Shown here: positions 1 through 5,800 of the stretch, one piece after another | Numbering within the stretch: position 1 is the first letter of the stretch | How the letters are laid out: each line of letters begins with the position of its first letter | NCBI GenBank assembly: GCA_029983555.1 | Contig: JASBZH010000041.1 | Coordinates: 1 to 12,049 of the forward strand | Source: Peptoniphilus sp. | GTDB taxonomy: Bacteria > Bacillota > Clostridia > Tissierellales > Peptoniphilaceae | Direction: 5' to 3' | Length of the DNA: 12,049 nt | The notes under the pieces: model-generated | The model's input: only the letters and a program-made list of their open reading frames with translations | The model's database searches: none | Told to the model about the DNA's origin: nothing | Program-made: the position numbers and the translations under genes

Positions 1-60
1 TTTAAAAATAAAATATCTTTTAAAATTATATAATTTATAAAAAAAATTGATTTTAAGCAC
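1..60. other. AT-rich left edge, no gene seen
   Basis: This short stretch is almost pure A+T and shows no open reading frame, ribosome binding site or stem-loop. It is the far side of the terminator that closes the SLH gene. Whatever gene lies further left is outside the window. Confidence 0.5.
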
Positions 61-95
61 AAAAAAACTCAAGGCAAAATGCCTTGAGTTTTTTT
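61..95 (-). terminator. Rho-independent terminator of the SLH gene (bidirectional)
   Basis: A perfect inverted repeat, ACTCAAGGC / GCCTTGAGT with an AAAAT loop, is flanked by seven A on one side and seven T on the other. It therefore works as an intrinsic terminator on either strand. On the minus strand it lies about 20 nt past the TAA stop of the SLH gene (116-118). The symmetric A/T tracts suggest it also stops transcription arriving from the left. Confidence 0.93.
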
Positions 96-115
96 GTTTA
101 GATTCAAAGAATCAA

Positions 116-2752
116 TTATTTTTCAAGTGTTACTTTTACAGTCATTTCATTAGATTTAACATTTGTTAAACCAGCTTTAGTTGATTTTAAAGTAACTTTA
201 ACTGATACTTCTTCATTTTCTGCATAGTCAGTTGCTGCTGGAGCTGGAACTTCAATAGTATCAACTTCTACATCAGCTTTTTTTGCTACTGCAGCTTTAA
301 CTGCATCTTCAATAGCTGTTTTTGTTTTATCATTATCTACAGTAGTATTGTCATCTTTATAAACAAGTTTTGCAGTTAAATCTTCAATTGTTAGAGCATC
401 AAGTCTAGCTTTTTCTTTTTCTTGAGCTTCAACATCTTCAACTGCTTTTTTAACATCATTTAATTTATTAAAGTGATCTGCATATTCATGTTCAAATTTG
501 AATTTATCTTCATTTGATAAAACAACTCCGTTAATTGCTTTCAATTCGTCTTTTACTGTTTCAATGTTTTTAGCTGTTACTTCATTTGCTGGAGTTAGTT
601 TTTCAATTAATGATAGATAATATTCAAATATTGTTTGTTTTCCTTCATTTGTTACTGGAGTATTTTTTCCATCATTGTAACGAATATCAAATGCTCTTTC
701 GTGATCAGCATTTTCTTTATCTTCTACTTTGAAGATTATCTTATTGCCAACTTTTAGAGCTTTTGCATATCCTTCGTCGATGTCATAAACTCTATGAGTT
801 TTGTTTAGACCTTTGTCCCAGTTATCAGATTCAATGTAAACTTCCATTGTCTTTTCGCCAACTCTAGTTACTTCTCCAACTACAGTGTGATCTTCAATTC
901 CTTGAACTACGTTAAGAACTGATCCAGATTCGTCGAATAGATCTCTTGTGTCTTTGTTGTCTTCAAGAATAGAAACTACATCTATATCTCTAGCATCTTT
1001 GTTGTTAGCTTTAAATTGTAGATAGTCTCCTTTTTCAAGGTCTTTATATTGTTTTGCGTTAAAGATATCTGCATCGCCAACATAAAGTAATGTTTCGTTG
1101 TCAAATCTGTCAATTACTTTGATTTCATCATTGTCGTAAACTTTTTCTACTTTAACTACTGGATATTCTTTAGTTTTGCTGTGATCAAGTATTGTATCTA
1201 TAACGTCGCCACGAATTTCGATAACATCAAGTTTATCACCATATTCTAATGGAAAGTTTGATTTGTTAAGAGTGTTGTCTCTGTCATAAAGTTTTCCATC
1301 AGTATCTTCTAGAGTTGTTGAGAAGTTTGATCCAGAAGATTCAATTACTCTGTATCTATCTCCATCATTGTCTTTAGATACTACGTTAAATACGATAACT
1401 TTTGCAGTATATTTTGCAGAATCAAATCCTTTTACTGCTGATTTGTGATCGTCAGTGTCAAATCCTGCATATACGTTAGCAATCTTGTAGTTATCTCCAT
1501 ATCCTCTAAATCCGATTAATGAAAGTGCTTCGTTAATGTCTTTAACTTCTTTCATAATGTTGTTGTATGGGTTTGCTACATATACTTCTGTATTGTCATT
1601 GATTTTTAGATTAGCTATTACATCACCATTTGTTTTGTGGAATTTGATGTAATCGCCTTTTGTTGCGCTTGAGTTTAGTTTAACTGTTGCATATTCTTTG
1701 TTAATGTCAGATTGTTTAGCATCTTTCATTGATTCAATGTTTTTGTAATATGCTGTTTCTACTGTTGCGTCAGCAACACCATTCCAAACGTTGTTATCTT
1801 TATTTACAACACCGTTTTTGTTGTTAATAGCAAGTTTTTCTGGGTTACCTAGTTCAAGAATGTGAGTAACTTCGTTTTTGTCGTTAATTAGAACTCTTAC
1901 TAGAGATCCTTTGTAAAGGTCAAGTCTGTTAAGGTTTCTTACTTTAACGATTTGTTTTCTTTCATTCTTTCCGTCAACGATAACTGTGTCACCAGTGATT
2001 TTGTATTCTTTTTCAGAATCTTGGTTAAGTGTTAGTTTATCGTTAGTTAGGTTAGAAACAATACCTCTTGTTTCATTAGCTGGTACTCTCTTGAATTCTT
2101 TCATTGCGTATAGTGCATTGTAAATCATTGTGAATGCATCTGCTCTTGTTGCTGCTGCATCTGAATTTGCAACTGTTACGTCATCAAGAATTCCAAGTTG
2201 TGCTGCCCAAGTCATCCAGTCAGCTGACCATTTAGCGTTTTTAGCCATGTCTGCTGTTAGGTCTTCTTTAGCAAGTACTACTAACATTTTTGCTAGTTCT
2301 GCATAAGTTACGTTGTTTTCTGGTTTGAATGTTCCATTTGGGTAACCTTCAAGCATTACTAGTCCGTTAGCGTCAGATTTTACAGTTGATCCTACGTTAA
2401 TTACTCCGTTAGCCCAGTTTTCTGTGTTAACATCAGAGTAAAGTTGCATAGTTCCTTGTAGTCTTTCAGCTAATTCTTTGTTACCATTAGCGTAAACTAA
2501 AAGTTTAGTTACTTCTGATCTTTTGATATTTTTGTCATATCCGTAAGATCCATCTTCATAGCCTTCAACAAATTTTTTGTCGATAATGTATTGGATTTTG
2601 TTATCTTTTCCAACTACTTTTTCAACTTTTTCAGCTTTAGTTTCTTCTTTTTTAACTTCAGCTTTCTTTGTTGTTTCAGCCGCGAAGACACTTGTGAATG
2701 TTCCTAGTACCATTACTAGTGCTAGTACTAGAGAAATAATTTTTTTGTTCAT
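116..2752 (-). CDS. SLH-domain surface (S-layer-like) protein
   Basis: Secreted cell-wall-attached protein of 878 aa. Residues 1-24 form a signal peptide (Lys-rich start, hydrophobic core, cleavage after SVFA before AE). A Lys/Glu-rich linker (about 25-50) follows, then three SLH-type repeats at about 55-100, 103-165 and 172-218. Their signature positions read KRSE (77-80), TYAE (149-152) and TRAD (202-205), and the repeats contain GYEDGSYGY and GYPNGTFKPE. SLH domains bind pyruvylated secondary wall polysaccharide. Residues ~225-700 are polar, predicted beta-rich and not recognised. Residues ~705-790 are charged and helical, and the C-terminus (~790-878) looks like a small beta domain. There is no LPXTG sorting signal or C-terminal membrane helix, so anchoring would be by the SLH repeats. 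Start is the ATG at 2750-2752, preceded by AAGGAGG at 2764-2770. It is monocistronic, with its own promoter, structured leader and terminator, as expected for an abundant surface protein. Being the main S-layer protein is inference. Confidence 0.9.
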   Translation of the reverse strand: MNKKIISLVLALVMVLGTFTSVFAAETTKKAEVKKEETKAEKVEKVVGKDNKIQYIIDKKFVEGYEDGSYGYDKNIKRSEVTKLLVYANGNKELAERLQGTMQLYSDVNTENWANGVINVGSTVKSDANGLVMLEGYPNGTFKPENNVTYAELAKMLVVLAKEDLTADMAKNAKWSADWMTWAAQLGILDDVTVANSDAAATRADAFTMIYNALYAMKEFKRVPANETRGIVSNLTNDKLTLNQDSEKEYKITGDTVIVDGKNERKQIVKVRNLNRLDLYKGSLVRVLINDKNEVTHILELGNPEKLAINNKNGVVNKDNNVWNGVADATVETAYYKNIESMKDAKQSDINKEYATVKLNSSATKGDYIKFHKTNGDVIANLKINDNTEVYVANPYNNIMKEVKDINEALSLIGFRGYGDNYKIANVYAGFDTDDHKSAVKGFDSAKYTAKVIVFNVVSKDNDGDRYRVIESSGSNFSTTLEDTDGKLYDRDNTLNKSNFPLEYGDKLDVIEIRGDVIDTILDHSKTKEYPVVKVEKVYDNDEIKVIDRFDNETLLYVGDADIFNAKQYKDLEKGDYLQFKANNKDARDIDVVSILEDNKDTRDLFDESGSVLNVVQGIEDHTVVGEVTRVGEKTMEVYIESDNWDKGLNKTHRVYDIDEGYAKALKVGNKIIFKVEDKENADHERAFDIRYNDGKNTPVTNEGKQTIFEYYLSLIEKLTPANEVTAKNIETVKDELKAINGVVLSNEDKFKFEHEYADHFNKLNDVKKAVEDVEAQEKEKARLDALTIEDLTAKLVYKDDNTTVDNDKTKTAIEDAVKAAVAKKADVEVDTIEVPAPAATDYAENEEVSVKVTLKSTKAGLTNVKSNEMTVKVTLEK

Positions 2753-2763
2753 TTGTCTTTCGA

Positions 2764-2887
2764 CCTCCTTAAAAGTTTTGTAGATTCTACAAAAGTCTTA
2801 AACTTTTGCGTCGAGACGAACAATCTCGACTAGAGGTGACAAATAAATTTCACCGCTTTGGTTTATTTAGTTGTCATGTTCCTCTGT
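2764..2887 (-). promoter_or_regulatory. Long structured 5' leader of the SLH gene
   Basis: If transcription starts about 7 nt past the -10 box, the mRNA has a leader of about 135 nt with three stem-loops. From the 5' end: (1) GAGG-T-GACAAATAAA (2833-2847) against TTTAT / TTGTC / CCTC (2862-2884), an interrupted long stem right at the 5' end; (2) GTCGAGA (2810-2816) with TCTCGAC (2824-2830), 7 bp around a 7-nt loop; (3) TTTTGTAGA/TCTACAAAA (2776-2794), wrapped by AAAAGT/ACTTTT arms (2771-2776 and 2802-2807) and ending next to the Shine-Dalgarno sequence. The AAAAGT at 2791-2796 can pair instead with the same ACTTTT, so two folds compete. Long stable leaders are common on S-layer genes and may protect the mRNA. 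No known riboswitch class is recognised. Confidence 0.6.
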
Positions 2888-2894
2888 GTTTATT

Positions 2895-2923
2895 ATTATA
2901 CACCACTTTTACTCTTTTTAAAT
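2895..2923 (-). promoter_or_regulatory. Promoter of the SLH gene
   Basis: On the minus strand a perfect -10 box TATAAT lies at 2895-2900, in the context GTGTATAAT. A 17-nt spacer puts the -35 at 2918-2923 (ATTTAA), which is a poor match to TTGACA; TTTAAA with a 16-nt spacer is an alternative. The -10 is clear and the -35 is weak. Confidence 0.6.
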
Positions 2924-2999
2924 TACAATCATATTACATAATTATTTATATCTGTAATATTTAATAATTTTTTGAGTTTTACTGGTGTTGACGCATGGC

Positions 3000-3195
3000 A
3001 CGTCATTCTTCGATTATAGCATTATGGATATTATATTGCAAAGTTTTTTAGTTTTGATGTCTGCGGGAGCTGTAGTTAGGTGGTTTTTATGGTAGTTTGT
3101 GATTTTTCTATTATGTAATTCTTTTATAGTAGTTTGTAATTTTTTTCTATTGTGTAATTCTTTTTTTATGTTTAAATTTTCTCTTCACAAATTTT
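3000..3195. repeat. Degenerate composite repeat (spacer with internal duplication)
   Basis: The motif CGTCATTCTT at 3001-3010 looks like the remaining edge of a CGTCAT-type hairpin. From about 3056 the sequence follows the AT-rich spacer seen in the intact composites (compare 11751 onward). The spacer is longer here because a segment beginning TAGTTTGT is duplicated, with copies at about 3093 and 3130 (period ~37 bp). The 50 bp at 3121-3170 are identical to 4834-4883, where the same duplicated spacer precedes another array. No gene is visible in this stretch on either strand. Confidence 0.6.
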
Positions 3196-3415
3196 AGATC
3201 CCTTAAAGACCTAACAGGAATCTTTGATTCCGTCGTAGGTCTTATACTGTAAGTGCGACTGCGCTCGTGATGACGGAGTGAAGGGATGTTATTACCTTAA
3301 CTACTAGATCCTTCGGCTTCAGAAAATTCTTACGAATTTTCTTTCGCTCAGGATGACGGCGTGTGAGGGACTTTCTTCTGCGAATACTAGATCCATCTAT
3401 GAGGTCGGGATGACG
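3196..3415. repeat. Hairpin repeat array 1: three AGATCC-type units
   Basis: Three head-to-tail units: 3196-3275 (80-bp type), 3306-3358 (53-bp type) and 3389-3415 (27-bp type), separated by two linkers of exactly 30 bp (3276-3305 and 3359-3388). All start AGATCC and end GATGACG, with terminal arms able to pair (ATCC/GGAT). The 80-bp unit carries a nested palindrome in its middle: AAGACCTA 3206-3213 with TAGGTCTT 3236-3243, and GGAATC 3217-3222 with GATTCC 3226-3231. The 53-bp unit carries AGAAAATTC/GAATTTTCT. None has a T-tract, so these are not ordinary terminators. Confidence 0.85.
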
Positions 3416-3463
3416 GGTAGATGTGCTTTTTAATTTGATTAAATTAATTTTGTGCCTACACTA

Positions 3464-3629
3464 CGTCATCTTGAGCGAGCACGTAGTGCGAATCGAAAGA
3501 TCTAACACTATTGGAGTTACAGTATTAATTTTATTAGAAGTTTATAATTATTTTATTGAATAAGTCTTTTATTGTGCTTAAATATTATCTCCTTTATTAC
3601 TAGATCCCTCGACTACGCTCGGGATGACG
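3464..3629. repeat. Composite repeat 1: inverted hairpins around a 98-bp spacer
   Basis: Left unit 3464-3503 (CGTCATC...AGATCT, with the perfect internal hairpin GCAC-GTA-GTGC at 3479-3489), a 98-bp AT-rich spacer (3504-3601), then the right unit 3602-3629 in opposite orientation (AGATCCC...GGGATGACG). The outer ends CGTCAT and ATGACG are inverted copies, like the terminal repeats of a small non-autonomous element. The same arrangement with a 98-99 bp spacer occurs at 3659, 3964 and 11701. Confidence 0.8.
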
Positions 3630-3658
3630 AGGTGTGAGGGACTTTCTTCATATCAAAT

Positions 3659-3936
3659 GTCATTCTGAGCGAAACGAAAGGCATAGCCTTGAGTGGAGAC
3701 GAAGAATCTGATGGTTTTGGAGTTAATATGTTAGTTTTATGAGAAGTCTGTAATTGTTTGGGTGATTAAAACTTTTATTATGATTAATCATTATTCACTA
3801 TACTTCTAGATCATTCACCCTTTCGGGCACACAGCGACTTCAGAAAATTCTTTCGAATTTTCTTTCGCTCAGGATGACGGCGTGTGAGGGACTTTCTTCT
3901 GCGAATACTAGATCCCTCGATAGGTGCAGGATGACG
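3659..3936. repeat. Composite repeat 2 plus one extra hairpin unit
   Basis: Left unit 3659-3709 (GTCATTCTGAGCG...GAAGAATCT, with internal AGGC-ATA-GCCT), a 98-bp spacer (3710-3807), right unit 3808-3879 (72-bp variant with the AGAAAATTC/GAATTTTCT inner hairpin). A 30-bp linker (3880-3909) and a further short unit 3910-3936 follow. The left unit is nearly identical to the one at 3964-4015. Confidence 0.8.
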
Positions 3937-3963
3937 ATATGGATGGACTTTTTTCATATCAAA

Positions 3964-4310
3964 CGTCATTCTGAGCGAAACGAAAGGCATAGCCTTGAGT
4001 GGAGACGAAGAATCTTGTTGTAATGGAGTTGCAAGGTTAATTTTATGATAAGTTTTAATTATTTATTTTTATAAAAATTATTTCTTAGATTTATGTTTTC
4101 TCTCCATAAGTTCCAGATCCCTCGACTACGCTCGGGATGACGGGGGTGGGGATCTCTCTCCTCAAGTTTTAGGTCCATCAACTACGCTCGGGATGACGGA
4201 GTGGAAGGACTTTTTGTATACTCAAGTTCTAGATCCCTTGAATACCTAACAGGAATGTTTGATTCCTTTGTAGGCCTTATACTGTAAGTGCGACTACGCT
4301 CGGGATGACG
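3964..4310. repeat. Composite repeat 3 plus two extra hairpin units
   Basis: Left unit 3964-4015, a 99-bp spacer (4016-4114), right unit 4115-4142 (28-bp type). Then come a 28-bp linker, the unit 4171-4198 (AGGTCC variant), a 32-bp linker, and the unit 4231-4310 (80-bp type with the same nested palindrome as 3196-3275). The array ends about 85 bp before the stop codon of the GIY-YIG gene; those 85 bp are AT-rich and show no terminator. Confidence 0.8.
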
Positions 4311-4395
4311 ATTATGAGTACATTTTGATTTAATTGAATTTATTTCTATTACATTAGTCTTATTATTTTCTATAATATATTGTAAAAAGTATTTT

Positions 4396-4683
4396 TTAAT
4401 CTAAAATATTATTCCACAAATCTCTCCATTCTGGATTCTGTTTTTCTATTAATTTATTCTTTTTCTTTCTACTCCAGCCTTTAAGTTGTTTTTCTCTTTC
4501 TATTGCGTCTCTTATATCGTCAAATATTTCATAATATACTAATTTGTCTACCTTATATTTTTTAGTGAATCCATCTACTGCTCCACTTTTATGTTGATAA
4601 ATTCTTTTTACTAAGTCACTTGTTACTCCTATGTAGATTGTTGTATTTTTTACGTTACTTGTTATGTATATGTAGCTATTCAT
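4396..4683 (-). CDS. Single-domain GIY-YIG nuclease family protein
   Basis: A 95-aa protein consisting of just one GIY-YIG nuclease fold, of the small stand-alone type (COG2827-like 'putative endonuclease'). Visible signature: the YIY strand at 4-6, YIG at 17-19, the conserved Arg27 and His31 in the first helix, Glu64 (expected metal ligand, in AIEREKQLKGW) and Asn83-Pro84-Glu85-Trp86-Arg87-Asp88-Leu89 at the end. All catalytic positions look intact, so it is probably an active metal-dependent DNA-cutting domain, but the biological substrate of this subfamily is not established. There is no separate DNA-binding domain. Start is the ATG at 4681-4683 with AGAGGTG at 4690-4696, 6 nt upstream. 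It sits alone between two hairpin-repeat arrays, which raises the possibility that it acts on or spreads with them. Confidence 0.88.
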   Translation of the reverse strand: MNSYIYITSNVKNTTIYIGVTSDLVKRIYQHKSGAVDGFTKKYKVDKLVYYEIFDDIRDAIEREKQLKGWSRKKKNKLIEKQNPEWRDLWNNILD

Positions 4684-4700
4684 TTTTTACACCTCTATTT

Positions 4701-4709
4701 ATTATATCA
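4701..4709 (-). promoter_or_regulatory. Extended -10 promoter of the GIY-YIG gene
   Basis: The minus strand reads TGATATAAT, a perfect -10 with the extended TGn motif, which fits the lack of a good -35. It lies so close to the ribosome binding site (4690-4696) that the transcript would begin at or just before it, giving a leader of about 10 nt. Such a short leader is unusual and lowers confidence. Confidence 0.4.
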
Positions 4710-4743
4710 AGTGTGATTTTTTATTGTGTTTTTGTTTTTTATA

Positions 4744-4908
4744 AGTTTGAAGATTGATTGAGTTTTGTTGCTTTTTTGTAATTGCAAGGTTAATTTTATG
4801 AGGAGTTTGTAATTCTTTATTTATTATGTAAATCTTTTATAGTAGTTTGTAATTTTTTTCTATTGTGTAATTCTTTTTTTATGCATGAGTTTTCTCTTCA
4901 CAAATTTC
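4744..4908. repeat. Degenerate composite spacer with internal duplication
   Basis: GAAGATT near 4749 may be the eroded end of a CGTCAT-type hairpin. From about 4777 the sequence matches the spacer of composite 3 (shared string AATTTTATGA with neighbours GCAAGGTT). The AGTTTGT segment then occurs twice (4804 and 4844, period 40 bp), as in the copy at about 3093-3167. The 50 bp at 4834-4883 are identical to 3121-3170, so the two regions share a recent common copy. Confidence 0.6.
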
Positions 4909-5270
4909 AGATCCCTCGACTACGCTCGGGATGACGAGGTGTGAGGGATGTTATTACCTTAACTACTAGATCCTTCGGCTTCAGAAAATTCTTACGAATT
5001 TTCTTTCGCTCAGGATGACGGAGTGTGAGGGACTTTCTTCCGTGAATACTAGATCCATTGGCAAGCTAAGGATGACGGAGTGAAAGGATGTTATTCCCTT
5101 TACTACTAGGTCCTTCGGATTCAGAAAATTCTTATAAATTTTCTTTCGCTCAGGATGACGGCGTGTGATGGACTTTCTTCTGCGAATACTAAATCCCTTA
5201 AAGATCTAACAGGAATCTTTGATTCCGTCGTAGGTCTTATATTGTAAGTGCGACTACGCTCGGGATGACG
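4909..5270. repeat. Hairpin repeat array 2: five AGATCC-type units with ~30-bp linkers
   Basis: Units at 4909-4936 (28 bp), 4968-5020 (53 bp), 5051-5077 (27 bp), 5108-5160 (53 bp) and 5191-5270 (80 bp), separated by linkers of 31, 30, 30 and 30 bp. Linkers are of two kinds: one containing GGATGTTATTACC, the other containing GGACTTTCTTC. All units point the same way. The 80-bp unit repeats the nested palindrome of 3206-3243. The 53-bp unit at 5108 has drifted (ATAAATTT instead of ACGAATTT), which weakens its inner stem. Confidence 0.85.
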
Positions 5271-5376
5271 TAATGGGTAGGCGCTTAATCTTACTGGTTT
5301 TATTCTGTGACTTAATTTTATTTTACGATGTCAGTAGTTTTTATTTGTTTTAGCAATTTTATTTAATTCTAGTAAA

Positions 5377-5444
5377 GAAAAAGTATGACAAGAGGACGTT
5401 ACTTGGCCAAGCGGCCTCGAGCGGTCCGATTGTCATACTTTTTC
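5377..5444. repeat. GC-rich 68-nt hairpin element, function unknown
   Basis: A perfect 14-bp stem, GAAAAAGTATGACA (5377-5390) with TGTCATACTTTTTC (5431-5444), encloses a 40-nt loop of about 62% G+C, striking in this AT-rich region. The loop has further pairing: GGAC (5394-5397) with GTCC (5424-5427), a GGCC-AAGC-GGCC mini-hairpin (5405-5416), and the competing palindrome CTTGGCCAAG. The A5/T5 arm ends make it terminator-like on both strands, but no gene ends beside it. It shares no sequence with the surrounding hairpin repeats. It could be a small structured RNA, a different family of mobile hairpin, or a folded protein-binding site. Confidence 0.6.
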
Positions 5445-5460
5445 GATATTTACTTTATAA

Positions 5461-5535
5461 TTGTAAGTGCGAATTAAGTGCGATTACGTGGAGTAGAAGT
5501 TCTTCTTAGACTTATGTGTTCTCTCCTTTACTTTT
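5461..5535. repeat. Fragments of hairpin unit and composite spacer
   Basis: TGTAAGTGCG and AAGTGCGATTACG at 5462-5488 are duplicated fragments of the 3' part of an 80-bp unit (compare 5246-5260). The following stretch to 5535, ending TGTTCTCTCC...AGATCC, resembles the 3' half of the composite-3 spacer (4076-4114). Together they look like a composite that has lost its left hairpin and most of its spacer. Confidence 0.5.
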
Positions 5536-5653
5536 AGATCCTTCGTCTCGCACTGCTCGCTCAGGATGACGGAGTGGAGGGATGTTATTACCTTAACTAC
5601 TAGATCCTTCGACTTCAGAAAATTCTTACGAATTTTCTTTCGCTCAGGATGAC
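5536..5653. repeat. Two hairpin repeat units (36 and 52 bp)
   Basis: Unit 5536-5571 (AGATCCTTCG...CAGGATGACG, a 36-bp size not seen elsewhere here), a 30-bp linker (5572-5601), and unit 5602-5653, which has the AGAAAATTC/GAATTTTCT inner hairpin and ends in GGATGAC without the final G. This is the last unit before the tkt terminator. Confidence 0.8.
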
Positions 5654-5689
5654 AAATAGAGGGACTTTTCTACACTTCAAAAATTTTTA

Positions 5690-5720
5690 ATAAAACACAA
5701 AAAAGCGACACATGGTCGCT
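5690..5720 (-). terminator. Terminator of the tagA-tkt operon
   Basis: Inverted repeat AGCGAC (5704-5709) / GTCGCT (5715-5720) with a 5-nt loop. Read on the minus strand the stem is followed by a T-rich run (TTTTTTGTGTTTT), so it terminates the transkelotase transcript about 80 nt past its stop codon. Confidence 0.8.
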
Positions 5721-5755
5721 TTCTTTCATCTAATTATTTTCTTTCATCTAATTAT
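5720..5755. repeat. 18-bp perfect tandem duplication
   Basis: The 18-mer TTTCTTTCATCTAATTAT occurs twice without a gap (5720-5737 and 5738-5755), between the tkt stop codon and its terminator. It looks like a slippage duplication in the 3' untranslated region, with no sign of function. Confidence 0.85.
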
Positions 5756-5800
5756 TAAGTTTAATCTAAATAATCTAATTTTTATAATCTATACAAATTA

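Noticed and set aside
2577..2783. Plus-strand reading frame of 68 codons over the start of the SLH gene
   Set aside because: It lies antisense within a clear coding region with a signal peptide and SLH repeats and has no ribosome binding site; it also runs through the SLH leader.
3196..4310. Hairpin repeats as ordinary intrinsic terminators
   Set aside because: The hairpins are not followed by T-tracts on either strand, occur many times in a row, and mostly do not sit at gene ends.
4909..5270. CRISPR array
   Set aside because: The ~30-bp spacing looks CRISPR-like, but the units vary from 27 to 80 bp, the linkers are themselves repeated between loci, and there is no cas gene or leader in the window.
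5391..5430. tRNA fragment (GCCAAGCGG and CGAGCGGTC resemble D-arms of tRNA-Gln, -Leu or -Ser)
   Set aside because: No acceptor stem, anticodon arm or T-loop (GGTTCAA) can be placed, and the flanking 14-bp stem does not fit a tRNA.
3000..5653. A decayed insertion sequence or prophage
   Set aside because: No transposase, integrase or phage gene fragment can be read in any frame; only the GIY-YIG gene and repeats are present.
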